Shown: positions 54,847 to 64,000 of the stretch, in pieces
Layout: the number at the start of each line of letters is the position of its first letter
How positions within the stretch are numbered: position 1 is the stretch's first letter
Assembly (NCBI RefSeq): GCF_003007735.2
Contig: NZ_PXNQ02000011.1
Location: 124,001 to 188,000 of the forward strand
DNA from: Paracoccus methylarcula
GTDB taxonomy: Bacteria; Pseudomonadota; Alphaproteobacteria; Rhodobacterales; Rhodobacteraceae
Direction: 5' to 3'
DNA: 64,000 nt
Notes under the pieces: model-generated
Seen by the model: only the letters and a program-made list of their open reading frames with translations
Database searches by the model: none
What the model was told of the DNA's origin: nothing
Position numbers and translations under genes: made by a program

Positions 54847-55716
54847 TCAGCGCAACCGCCCGATACTGTATCGCGGAGCCATTTGCTGGGTCGCCAGCCA
54901 TTCGCGCAGCAATTCCTCATCGGGATCCTCGACATCGGGGCCGAACGCCTCCGCCGCCAGCCCCCCGGTCACAAAGAGGCAGTCGATGCCCTCTTGCTGC
55001 GCGCCCTTCACATCCGTGCGAATACCATCGCCCACCGCCAGGATACGGGCCTCGTCGCCCAGATCCATCAGGCGGCGCGCCCGGTCATAGACCGGCGGAT
55101 GCGGCTTGCCGAAGTAAAGCGACTGGCCGCCCAGTTCCTCGTAGAACTCGGCCAGCGCGCCGGCGCAATAGATCCGCGTCTCGCCCATATCGACGACGAC
55201 ATCGGGATTGGCGCAAAGCAGCACCAGCCCCCGCTCGCGCGCCATCATCAGACGGGCGCGGTAGTCCTCGGGCGCTTCGTTCGCCTCGTCGAATGGGCCT
55301 GTCGCGACGATGCCTTCGGCCTCTTCCAGGGATACGCGCGATATCGCCGGGGCATTCGCCCATTCGCCGGGAATATCGGTAAAGAAGCCGTCATCCTTTT
55401 CGGTGCCGATATGCCAGACCTTGCGGCCCACGGCCCCCGCGAACATGGCATCCTGCGCGGCATCGCCGGAACTGACGACCAGGTCCCAGGCATCGCGCGG
55501 CACGCCCATCCGGTCGAGCTGCGCGATCACATATTGATTGGGCCTTGGCGCATTGGTCATCAGGCAGACCCTGCCCCCCGCCCGACGGAATTGCTGCAGG
55601 GCGCTGACCGCTGCCGGATAGGGCTGCTTGCCGTTATGCAAACAGCCCCAGAGATCGCAAAACAGCGCGTCGTAATCGCCGCCGATCTGCGACAGGTTCC
55701 CGATGATCTGGCTCAT
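54847..55716 (-). CDS. TIGR01459-type HAD-superfamily hydrolase (NagD-like)
   Basis: A 289-residue phosphatase. HAD motif I reads FCDLWGCLHNGK near residue 20, with Asp-x-Trp in place of the common Asp-x-Asp, typical of this subgroup. Motif II is LMTNAPRPN, and motifs III/IV are YFGKPHPPVYDRA and AVGDGIRTDVKGAQQ. Substrate unknown. It starts inside the last codon of ppaC (TGATG junction), so expression is coupled to pyrophosphatase. Confidence 0.88.
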   Translation of the reverse strand: MSQIIGNLSQIGGDYDALFCDLWGCLHNGKQPYPAAVSALQQFRRAGGRVCLMTNAPRPNQYVIAQLDRMGVPRDAWDLVVSSGDAAQDAMFAGAVGRKVWHIGTEKDDGFFTDIPGEWANAPAISRVSLEEAEGIVATGPFDEANEAPEDYRARLMMARERGLVLLCANPDVVVDMGETRIYCAGALAEFYEELGGQSLYFGKPHPPVYDRARRLMDLGDEARILAVGDGIRTDVKGAQQEGIDCLFVTGGLAAEAFGPDVEDPDEELLREWLATQQMAPRYSIGRLR

Positions 55717-56632
55717 CAGACGGCCAGAACCGGGATGATCTGCTTCTTGCGGCTCATGACACCGGGCAGGACGACCGTGTCGCCCTCGACCGTGGCGTTA
55801 AAGCTTTTCTCGGCGACCTGCTTCACGAAATCGTTCGGGACCAGCAGTGTTGCCTCTTCCTTCAGGATGTCGATGATGAACAGCAGCACGTCATCGGCGC
55901 CATCGGCCCCGGCCACACCCGGCATGGCATCCATCAGCGCCTGCTTGCGGTCCAGCAGAACCTGCGGCGCGGTGGTTTCCAGGACCGAAATCCGCAGCTT
56001 CTTGCCGCCCAGCTCGTATTCCTTGCTGTCCATCCGCAGCAGTTCCTCGTCGCTGAAGGCGCTGACATCGGATTTGGCGGCGAACATCTCGGCCGCGTAA
56101 TCGGCGATATCCACACCCAGTTCCGCCGCCAGCTTCTCGGCCACCTCGCGGTCATGCGGAGTCGTGGTCGGGCTGCGGAATTCGAGCGTATCGGACAGGA
56201 TGCAGGTGAGCATCGCGCCCTTCACCCTTCGGGGGCGCTCTCCAGATCCTCGCCGATCAGGTCATGCATGATCGTCGCCGTGCAGGCCAGCGGGCGGATG
56301 GTGATATTGATCGGCGCGCGGGTTTTCACGCCACCCGCCAGCATGTGGTGATCGATGATCTCGATCACCTCGGCCTCGTTGATCGAGGCGGGCAGTTCAG
56401 CCGGGTTGTTGGTATCGACGATGACGCATTTGTCATCTGCCGCCACGTCCGAGATGATCTCGGGCTTGTCCAGCCCCCACCGCTCCAGCATCCAGGCGGC
56501 CTCGGTATTGGGCTCGCCCTGCAGGACGGGCTTGGCCGGGGTCTTGCGGATCTCGTTCAGATACCAGGCCCAGATGATGGGCGAGCCGGTCGAATCTGTG
56601 TCGGGGGCGGTGTGGCCGAATACCTTGATCAT
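55716..56632 (-). pseudogene. ppaC: Manganese-dependent inorganic pyrophosphatase, split by a frameshift
   Basis: A family II (DHH) pyrophosphatase. The first 136 codons hold MIKVFGHTAPDTDSTGSPII, VIVDTNNPAELP and the DHH motif IDHHMLAGG. The next frame holds MLTCILSDTLEFRSPTTTPH and the DHHA2 domain with PGVMSRKKQIIPVL at the end. Together they give about 305 residues, normal for the family. At 56222-56227 the stop of part one and a possible GTG start of part two share GTGA; one extra G would give continuous PEGVKGAML. A frameshift or error is most likely, but a genuine split gene with coupled reinitiation is possible. Pyrophosphatase is normally essential. Confidence 0.9.
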
Positions 56633-56797
56633 ATGGAGCCTCTGCAGCTTCGGAATTTGCCGGCGTTATAGGAGGGCCCGAGGGGGATGTCCACGCGCGC
56701 CGCCGCCCTGCCGTGATGCTGTCACAAAGCCGGGTCGCGGGCGTGGTCAGGGTGGTTGATGAGAGGCGGGAGTGAGGCCTAAGCGACTGTTGGTTTC

Positions 56798-57238
56798 TTA
56801 GTTCTTGGCCCTATTGAAATCCAAAGCATTCATCCATCTGCTACGATCTTCCCATCTGGGTCCTAGATCAAACTTCTTCCAGTACCCGTCTTGTTCTCGC
56901 TCGGTAAGGCTCTGCCAAAACGGAAAAAAAACTTCGTGCAAATAAGTCTCCCCGGCTCCCATTCTCCACCCGATACTACCCAGTAAAATTCTGGGTTTCT
57001 CAATCCAAGGTGGGAGCGGTTCTCCTTCCTTTCTCTCAAATATGAGTCCGTCCGCAAGTGCTTGCGCCCGCGTCTGCTTTTCTACGACCCAATCGGGCGT
57101 CACATCAGGTTTCCTGGTTTCCATTGCGAAGGGCCAAATGATTTCGATTTCATCGAAACATCCTATTAACATGATCTTTGAGGCACAATGAAGGCCGGTT
57201 TCGTCCGCACAGCCGATAACAGGAAGCACCTCCCTCAA
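56798..57238 (-). CDS. Hypothetical protein of low GC content
   Basis: Up to 146 codons, not recognised. The product is rich in Trp, Glu and Asp (PDWVVEKQTRAQALADGLIF, GWRMGAGETYLHEVFFPFWQ, RWEDRSRWMNALDFNRAKN) and has no signal peptide or membrane segment. A hand count of 56821-56880 gives 47% GC, far below the surroundings, suggesting foreign origin. The start is unsettled: TTG at 57238 lies in the carD terminator, and an ATG at 57172 would give a shorter protein. It stands alone between ppaC and carD. Confidence 0.55.
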   Translation of the reverse strand: MREVLPVIGCADETGLHCASKIMLIGCFDEIEIIWPFAMETRKPDVTPDWVVEKQTRAQALADGLIFERKEGEPLPPWIEKPRILLGSIGWRMGAGETYLHEVFFPFWQSLTEREQDGYWKKFDLGPRWEDRSRWMNALDFNRAKN

Positions 57239-57270
57239 AGCAAAAGGCGCCCCGAAACGGGACGCCCTTG
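57235..57270 (-). terminator. Intrinsic terminator of carD
   Basis: On the minus strand GGGCGTCCC, GTTTC, GGGGCGCC forms a strong stem with one mismatch, followed by TTTTGCTTT. It lies 20 bases past the carD stop. Confidence 0.82.
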
Positions 57271-57289
57271 GATCGGATTTCGAAACGGA

Positions 57290-57799
57290 TCAGGCCGCGC
57301 GCGCCGTCAGCACCTCGTCCACGCGCTTTTGCGCGGTGCCTTCGTCCAGCCCGCCCACTGCAGCGACCTCGCGGGTCAGGCGGTCCAGCGCGGCCTCGTA
57401 AAGCTGGCGCTCGGAATAGGATTGCTCGCGCTGCTCGTCATTGCGGTGCAGGTCGCGCACCACCTCGGCAATCGACATCAGGTCGCCGGAATTGATCTTC
57501 TGCTCGTATTCCTGGGCGCGGCGCGACCACATCGCACGCTTCACGCGAGCCTTGCCCTTGAGCGTTTCCAGTGCCTTGTCGACGAGATCCGGCGAGGACA
57601 GGCCGCGCATCCCGATCTCGGTCGCGCGGGCGGTCGGCACGCGCAGGGTCATCTTGTCCTTGTCGAACGAGATGACGAACATTTCCAGCCGCAGCCCCGC
57701 AACTTCCTGCTCTTCGATCGACACGATCCGGCCGACTCCATGAGCCGGATACACGACGAAGTCATCGGGGCGGAATTCGTTTTTCTTGGCTTTCGACAT
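57290..57799 (-). CDS. carD: CarD-family transcriptional regulator
   Basis: A 169-residue RNA-polymerase-binding protein. The N-terminal Tudor-like domain is FRPDDFVVYPAHGVGRIVSI and EMFVISFDKDKMTLRVP; the helical C-terminal domain includes KRAMWSRRAQEYEQKINSGD with the Trp that contacts the promoter bubble, and EVVRDLHRNDEQREQSYSER. In alphaproteobacteria CarD activates many promoters with poor -10 regions. AGGAAG precedes the start. It has its own terminator and a long upstream region. Confidence 0.95.
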   Translation of the reverse strand: MSKAKKNEFRPDDFVVYPAHGVGRIVSIEEQEVAGLRLEMFVISFDKDKMTLRVPTARATEIGMRGLSSPDLVDKALETLKGKARVKRAMWSRRAQEYEQKINSGDLMSIAEVVRDLHRNDEQREQSYSERQLYEAALDRLTREVAAVGGLDEGTAQKRVDEVLTARAA

Positions 57800-58170
57800 A
57801 TGGCTTCCTCTAGGTGGCGCCCCCGGACCGAGGGCACAAAAGACCGCAAGCGGCGAAAGCCACCTTCGGTCCGTTTTGATCGTTTTAATTGCCCGTGCCC
57901 GGCAGAGGGCGCGGGAACGGCAGCAGTGAGCGCGCATCTTCCAGGCCTCTGACTCCCATCAGATGCGACTTGAATTGAACATAACATAAATAAGACGTTA
58001 AAAAAAGCGGCCACGAAGCGGCATCGCGCCGCAGCGCGGAATGAATATTCCACCTGCTATTCAATGCGTTGGCAGATATGAACCCGATAGTTCACGCAAA
58101 TGCGCATGCGAATCGCCCGCATTTCGCGACCGGCCGCAACCGGTTTTCAGACCGATTGTGACAGCCCCGC
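57800..58170 (-). other. Upstream region of carD, no gene seen
   Basis: A 371-base gap between the carD start and the fdxA stop. The part near 57970-58010 is AT-rich; on the minus strand TTTTTTTAACG followed by TTATTTATGTTATGTTC could be the carD promoter, with no confident box assignment. Near 58096-58134 CGCAAATGCG and CGCATTTCGCG form an inverted pair just past fdxA, perhaps its terminator. No open frame resembles a gene. Confidence 0.5.
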
Positions 58171-58509
58171 CTAGTCGCCTTCGCCGGGTGCTTCGGAGAA
58201 ATATTTCTCCAGCTTGCCCTCTTGACCATCCATTTCCTCTGCCGTGGGCAGCGGATCCTTCTTCTGGGTGATGACCGGCCATTGCTCGGAATATTTGCGG
58301 TTGAACTCGACCCATTGCTCCATGTCGGGCTCGGTATCCGGGCGGATCGCGTCAGCGGGGCATTCGGGTTCGCAGACGCCGCAATCGATGCATTCATCGG
58401 GATGGATGACCAGCGTGTTCTCGCCCTCGTAGAAACAGTCCACGGGGCACACCTCCACGCAGTCGGTGTATTTGCACATGATGCAGTTGTCGGTCACCAC
58501 ATAGGTCAT
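58171..58509 (-). CDS. fdxA: Ferredoxin FdxA (7Fe type)
   Basis: A 112-residue bacterial ferredoxin. The first cluster motif is [18 protein letters not shown], with spacing for a 3Fe-4S and a 4Fe-4S cluster; the second is [16 protein letters not shown]. The C-terminal extension ([20 protein letters not shown]) is typical of FdxA in this class. Cytoplasmic electron carrier. It lies between the S4 protein gene and carD on the same strand. Confidence 0.96.
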   Translation of the reverse strand: MTYVVTDNCIMCKYTDCVEVCPVDCFYEGENTLVIHPDECIDCGVCEPECPADAIRPDTEPDMEQWVEFNRKYSEQWPVITQKKDPLPTAEEMDGQEGKLEKYFSEAPGEGD

Positions 58510-58540
58510 CGCGGGGCTCTTGGATTGGTCTTGTCGGCTT

Positions 58541-58569
58541 CACCTAGTCTCTTCACCCGGATCAATCAA
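58541..58569 (-). promoter_or_regulatory. Candidate fdxA promoter
   Basis: On the minus strand TTGATT, 17 bases, TAGGTG, ending 32 bases before the fdxA start. Spacing is ideal, boxes are partial. The rest of the 257-base gap to the S4 gene holds nothing recognisable. Confidence 0.35.
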
Positions 58570-58766
58570 GCCACCCCGCCCCAGATCGAGGCCGGTTGCG
58601 TATCATGCGCAGGTGAATCCGAAGGACAGCGTTCCGGTCATTCGCTCCGGGCGGCAAATCGGTCGCAGCCCATCGGCCCGCTCCTCGACGGTGTTCCTGA
58701 AATTCCGCTCATTGCAGAATATCGCGCCCGCACCGGAAATTTTACCCGGCCCGGAGGCCGAAAACA

Positions 58767-59074
58767 TCAGGTGCCGGGATCGGACGAATCAGAGTCGGAC
58801 GGCCCGGTTTCCCCATGCTCGGCATAAAGGGTCTGCGCCTCACTGGCGGGACCGCGGCGTTCGCCAAGCGCAATGATGTCGAATATCCGCACCCGGCCAT
58901 GGGCAGAGACGACCAACCGGTCACCCGGTCTGACCACCCGCCCCGGTTTGCGGCAGGGCTGTCCGTTCAGGCGGACGCCCCCCGCCTCGATACGCGCAGC
59001 GGCGAGCCCGCGCGACTTGAACAGCCGCGCGTGAAACAGCCATTTGTCCAACCGCAAGCTGCCGGTATCGGCTG

Positions 59075-59078
<4 letters not shown>
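58767..59078 (-). CDS. S4-domain RNA-binding protein (Hsp15/HslR-like)
   Basis: A 103-residue protein. The S4 domain is at residues 8-55: LRLDKWLFHARLFKSRGLAA, GGVRLNGQPCRKPGRVV and PGDRLVV. Hsp15-type proteins bind stalled 50S subunits carrying nascent tRNA. The tail is acidic (GPSDSDSSDPGT). It overlaps the helicase gene by four bases, so the two are translated together. Confidence 0.9.
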
Positions 59079-61912
<2,834 letters not shown>

Positions 61913-61916
61913 GGCG

Positions 61917-62453
61917 TCAGATATCGGTGCCGGTCTGTTGCTTTTCCAGCCGCGCCACCCCGTCCCTGGCCTCTTGCTGATGGGGGTGGATCTTCAGGCT
62001 TTCGCGATAGGCGGCCAATGCGCCCTCGTAGTCCTCCATCTCTTCCAGGATCACGCCAAGCTGTGTCAGGGCGGCAAAATGCCGCGGCTCCAGCTCCAGC
62101 GCGCGGGCCAGGTCGGCGGCGGCGGGGCCGAAATAACCGGCCGAGGCAAAGGCCGCCGCCCGGGCCTGCCAGCCGGCGGCGAAATCCGGTGCGTGGTCGG
62201 TGAGTGCGGTCAGATGGCCCATGGCGGCGTCCAGATCGCCCATGTCCAGCGCCTCTTCGCCGCGCTTGAGCAGCAGATCCATCGCCGGAGAACCGGATTT
62301 CGACCATTCCCGCAAAATGTCGGCCTCGGCGATTCGCCATGCGTCATTGCCGGGCCGGGCGAGTTGCGCGAACAGCTTGTCCAGGTCGGCATCCTGCGCC
62401 ACGGCGGAAAACCCCGCCCATAGCAGGACCGCGCATGCAAAGATTGCACGCAT
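61917..62453 (-). CDS. Exported tetratricopeptide-repeat protein
   Basis: A 178-residue protein with a signal peptide (MRAIFACAVLLWAGFSAVAQ) and at least three TPR units: DLDAAMGHLTALTDHAPDFA, FGPAAADLARALELEPRHFA and YEGALAAYRESLKIHPHQQE. It would scaffold envelope complexes; partner unknown. An upstream in-frame ATG at 62498 adds 15 residues; the start used puts the signal peptide at the true N-terminus. It is followed four bases later by the helicase gene. Confidence 0.85.
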   Translation of the reverse strand: MRAIFACAVLLWAGFSAVAQDADLDKLFAQLARPGNDAWRIAEADILREWSKSGSPAMDLLLKRGEEALDMGDLDAAMGHLTALTDHAPDFAAGWQARAAAFASAGYFGPAAADLARALELEPRHFAALTQLGVILEEMEDYEGALAAYRESLKIHPHQQEARDGVARLEKQQTGTDI

Positions 62454-62553
62454 GCCTGCCGTAACGATAAGGTGGAAAAAACTTCGGACCGGGCGCATAT
62501 CGTGAATGTAACCACTGAGCCCGCCGGGCACCAGACATAGCGCAAGGAGACGC

Positions 62554-62844
62554 ATGAAAATGAGCGATATCGTGAACGCCGCCGTCGAGAAACTGAGCGA
62601 AAAGATCGGCAGCTTTTCCTCGACCGCCAAGTTCGTGATCGAGGACGAGGGTTCGATCATGATCGACGACAGCGGCGTGCGCGCGGGCGATGACGCGGCG
62701 GATGTGACGCTGACGGCCAGCCGCGAGACATTCGAGGGCATCCTGGATGGCAGCGTCAACCCGACCACCGCCTTCATGAGCGGCAAGCTCAAGCTCGACG
62801 GCGACATGAGCGTGGCCATGCAACTGGGCCAGGCCCTGTCGTGA
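62554..62844 (+). CDS. SCP2 sterol-binding domain protein
   Basis: A 96-residue single SCP2 domain: SDIVNAAVEKLSEKIGSFSS, IMIDDSGVRAGDDAADVTLT, SGKLKLDGDMSVAMQLGQAL. These bind lipids or acyl-CoAs in a hydrophobic tunnel. AAGGAG precedes the start. It is followed twelve bases later by a lysophospholipase-like hydrolase, suggesting a lipid-related pair. Divergent from the TPR gene. Confidence 0.9.
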   Translation: MKMSDIVNAAVEKLSEKIGSFSSTAKFVIEDEGSIMIDDSGVRAGDDAADVTLTASRETFEGILDGSVNPTTAFMSGKLKLDGDMSVAMQLGQALS

Positions 62845-62855
62845 ACGGCTGACGC

Positions 62856-63803
62856 ATGATCGAACAGGCTCCGTTCCACCAGCTTCCCGGCGATCCCCTG
62901 GCGCCCGGCTCGGCTTTCTGGGTCAAGACCGAGGATGACATGCGGCTGCGGCTCGCGCTGTGGCGTTGCGACGGTATCGATCCGGTGGGCGGGGTGCTGC
63001 TTTTTCCCGGCCGCACCGAATATGTCGAGAAATATGCGCCATTCGCGCGCAAGCTGACCGATGCGGGCTACGAGGTGCTGGCGATCGACTGGCGCGGCCA
63101 GGGCCTGTCGGACCGGCTGATCGACGATCCGCGGCCGGGTCATATCCGGGAATTCCGGGACTATCAGCGCGACGTGATCGAGATGGTGGTCGCGGCCTCG
63201 CAGGTCGATCTGCCAAAACCATGGCATCTGCTGGCCCATTCGATGGGCGGCTGCATCGGGCTGGCGGCCCTGTTCGACGAATTGCCGGTCTCCAGCGCGG
63301 TCTTTTCCGCCCCGATGTGGGGGATCGAGCCGCATGGGATACCGCGCCCCGTCGCCCTCGCGGTGACCTCGCTGGCGAAACGGCTCGGCTTTGGTGAGCG
63401 TCCGACACCCGGCACCGGGGCGAAAGGCGCCTATTTCCTCGACGAGGCCTTCAGCTCGAATCTGCTGACCCATGACCTGGGCGAATGGACACGGCTTTTG
63501 CACGAATCGGCTGCATGGTCCGACCTGACCATCGGCGGGGCGAGTTTCCAGTGGCTGGGCGAGGCATTGCGCGAGTGCGCGCGCTTGTCGGCGCTGCCAT
63601 CGCCCGATCTGCCGGTGACGGTCTCGCTCGGGGATGGCGAGAAGATCGTCTCGGCCCAGGCCATCCGCGACCGCGCGGGACGTTGGGACGATGCCCGCCT
63701 GCTGGAATTCGAGGATTGCCGTCACGAAGTCATCATGGAAACGCCCGATCTGCGCGAGCGTTTCCTGGAAGCGGCCCTGCAGCAATTCGACGTCGCGCGC
63801 TAG
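62856..63803 (+). CDS. Alpha/beta hydrolase, lysophospholipase (PldB) type
   Basis: A 315-residue hydrolase. The oxyanion segment is LFPGRTEYVEKYAPFARKL, the nucleophile elbow LLAHSMGGCIGLAALF (Ser near residue 127), the acid SLGDGEKIVSA, and the final His in EDCRHEVIME. GRTEYVEKY is typical of the lysophospholipase/monoglyceride lipase group. No signal peptide. Cotranscribed with the SCP2 gene. Confidence 0.9.
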   Translation: MIEQAPFHQLPGDPLAPGSAFWVKTEDDMRLRLALWRCDGIDPVGGVLLFPGRTEYVEKYAPFARKLTDAGYEVLAIDWRGQGLSDRLIDDPRPGHIREFRDYQRDVIEMVVAASQVDLPKPWHLLAHSMGGCIGLAALFDELPVSSAVFSAPMWGIEPHGIPRPVALAVTSLAKRLGFGERPTPGTGAKGAYFLDEAFSSNLLTHDLGEWTRLLHESAAWSDLTIGGASFQWLGEALRECARLSALPSPDLPVTVSLGDGEKIVSAQAIRDRAGRWDDARLLEFEDCRHEVIMETPDLRERFLEAALQQFDVAR

Positions 63804-63851
63804 CGCATCGGCCCATATCCGTCCCGGGCGGGCAAGCTTCGCGGGCCATGC

Positions 63852-63876
63852 AAAAGGGCCGCGCGTTGGCGGCCCC
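63852..63876 (-). terminator. Intrinsic terminator of the gene at the right edge
   Basis: On the minus strand GGGCCGC, CAACGC, GCGGCCC stem-loop followed by TTTTGC, 22 bases past the stop of the partial gene. It may also act on the converging hydrolase transcript. Confidence 0.78.
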
Positions 63877-63897
63877 TCGTCATTACCGTGAATCCGC

Positions 63898-64000
63898 TCA
63901 GGCCGGTTCGGCCACGCGGGCGTTCTGCAGCCACGCCAGCACCGATTCGGGCGAGGTCTCGCCATAGGGATCCTCGGGGCAGTCATCCATGCGGCCCGGT
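63898..64000 (-). CDS. C-terminal end of an unidentified gene, cut by the window edge
   Basis: The last 33 codons read GRMDDCPEDPYGETSPESVL and AWLQNARVAEPA before TGA. The acidic, short tail is not recognised. That it is coding is supported by the terminator behind it. Nothing can be said about the rest. Confidence 0.5.
   Translation of the reverse strand, partial: PGRMDDCPEDPYGETSPESVLAWLQNARVAEPA

Overview
The window looks like a chromosomal segment of a GC-rich alphaproteobacterium of the Rhodobacterales, most likely Paracoccus or a near relative. That placement is inferred from gene content and order: an ectoine cluster of Rhodobacteraceae type, the membrane-bound ferritin MbfA, a SUV3-like helicase next to an S4 protein, FdxA and CarD, and RNase P RNA beside rpmG. 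No 16S rRNA gene or tRNA gene was found.

Layout. Bases 1-11923 hold housekeeping and stress genes: the end of a gamma-glutamyltransferase, an M20 peptidase, mutL, a PQQ sugar dehydrogenase, an MBL hydrolase, the rluA-type/lysE/GFA/msrC operon, a two-component system with a DUF2478 protein, and mbfA. Bases 12046-26490 are a complete ectoine/5-hydroxyectoine uptake and degradation locus. On the minus strand ehuR(enuR)-uehABC-usp-eutABC-doeA-doeB provide the sensor, TRAP importer, hydroxyectoine-to-ectoine conversion, ring opening and deacetylation. On the plus strand asnC, doeC and doeD provide a second regulator and the two steps that turn diaminobutyrate into aspartate. A lipoprotein gene is wedged between asnC and doeC. 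Next come mobA-like/xdhC, rpmG, rnpB and dusA.

Bases 29944-40107 are an accessory region. A truncated integrase sits against the 5' end of dusA, followed by a transporter fragment, chromate resistance genes (rhodanese-ChrB and ChrA), a collapsed fetA-fetB remnant, a nickel/peptide-type ABC transporter with a striking operator-like palindrome pair, and a decayed IS5-family element. From 40197 the content is core again: a PAS chemoreceptor, guaB, a FadL-like porin, an ATPase/metA/ppk2 group, an SDR, an orphan solute-binding protein, Rieske, dodecin, hppD with an Lrp regulator, an ltaE/ycgN/ribF/maoC operon, ppaC/HAD phosphatase, carD, fdxA, an S4 protein, a SUV3-like helicase, and lipid-related genes.

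Three window-wide patterns stand out. First, eight copies of an intergenic repeat (a G/C stem-loop followed by ATATTTG and an ATGAAGAAGAAG-type run) are scattered between genes. Second, six otherwise intact genes (mutL, a sugar dehydrogenase, eutC, doeC, hppD, ppaC) each carry one single-base frameshift, which means either residual sequence error or a mutator state caused by the mutL lesion. Third, dusA appears to have a foreign 5' end, as expected if an integrative element once used it as a target.
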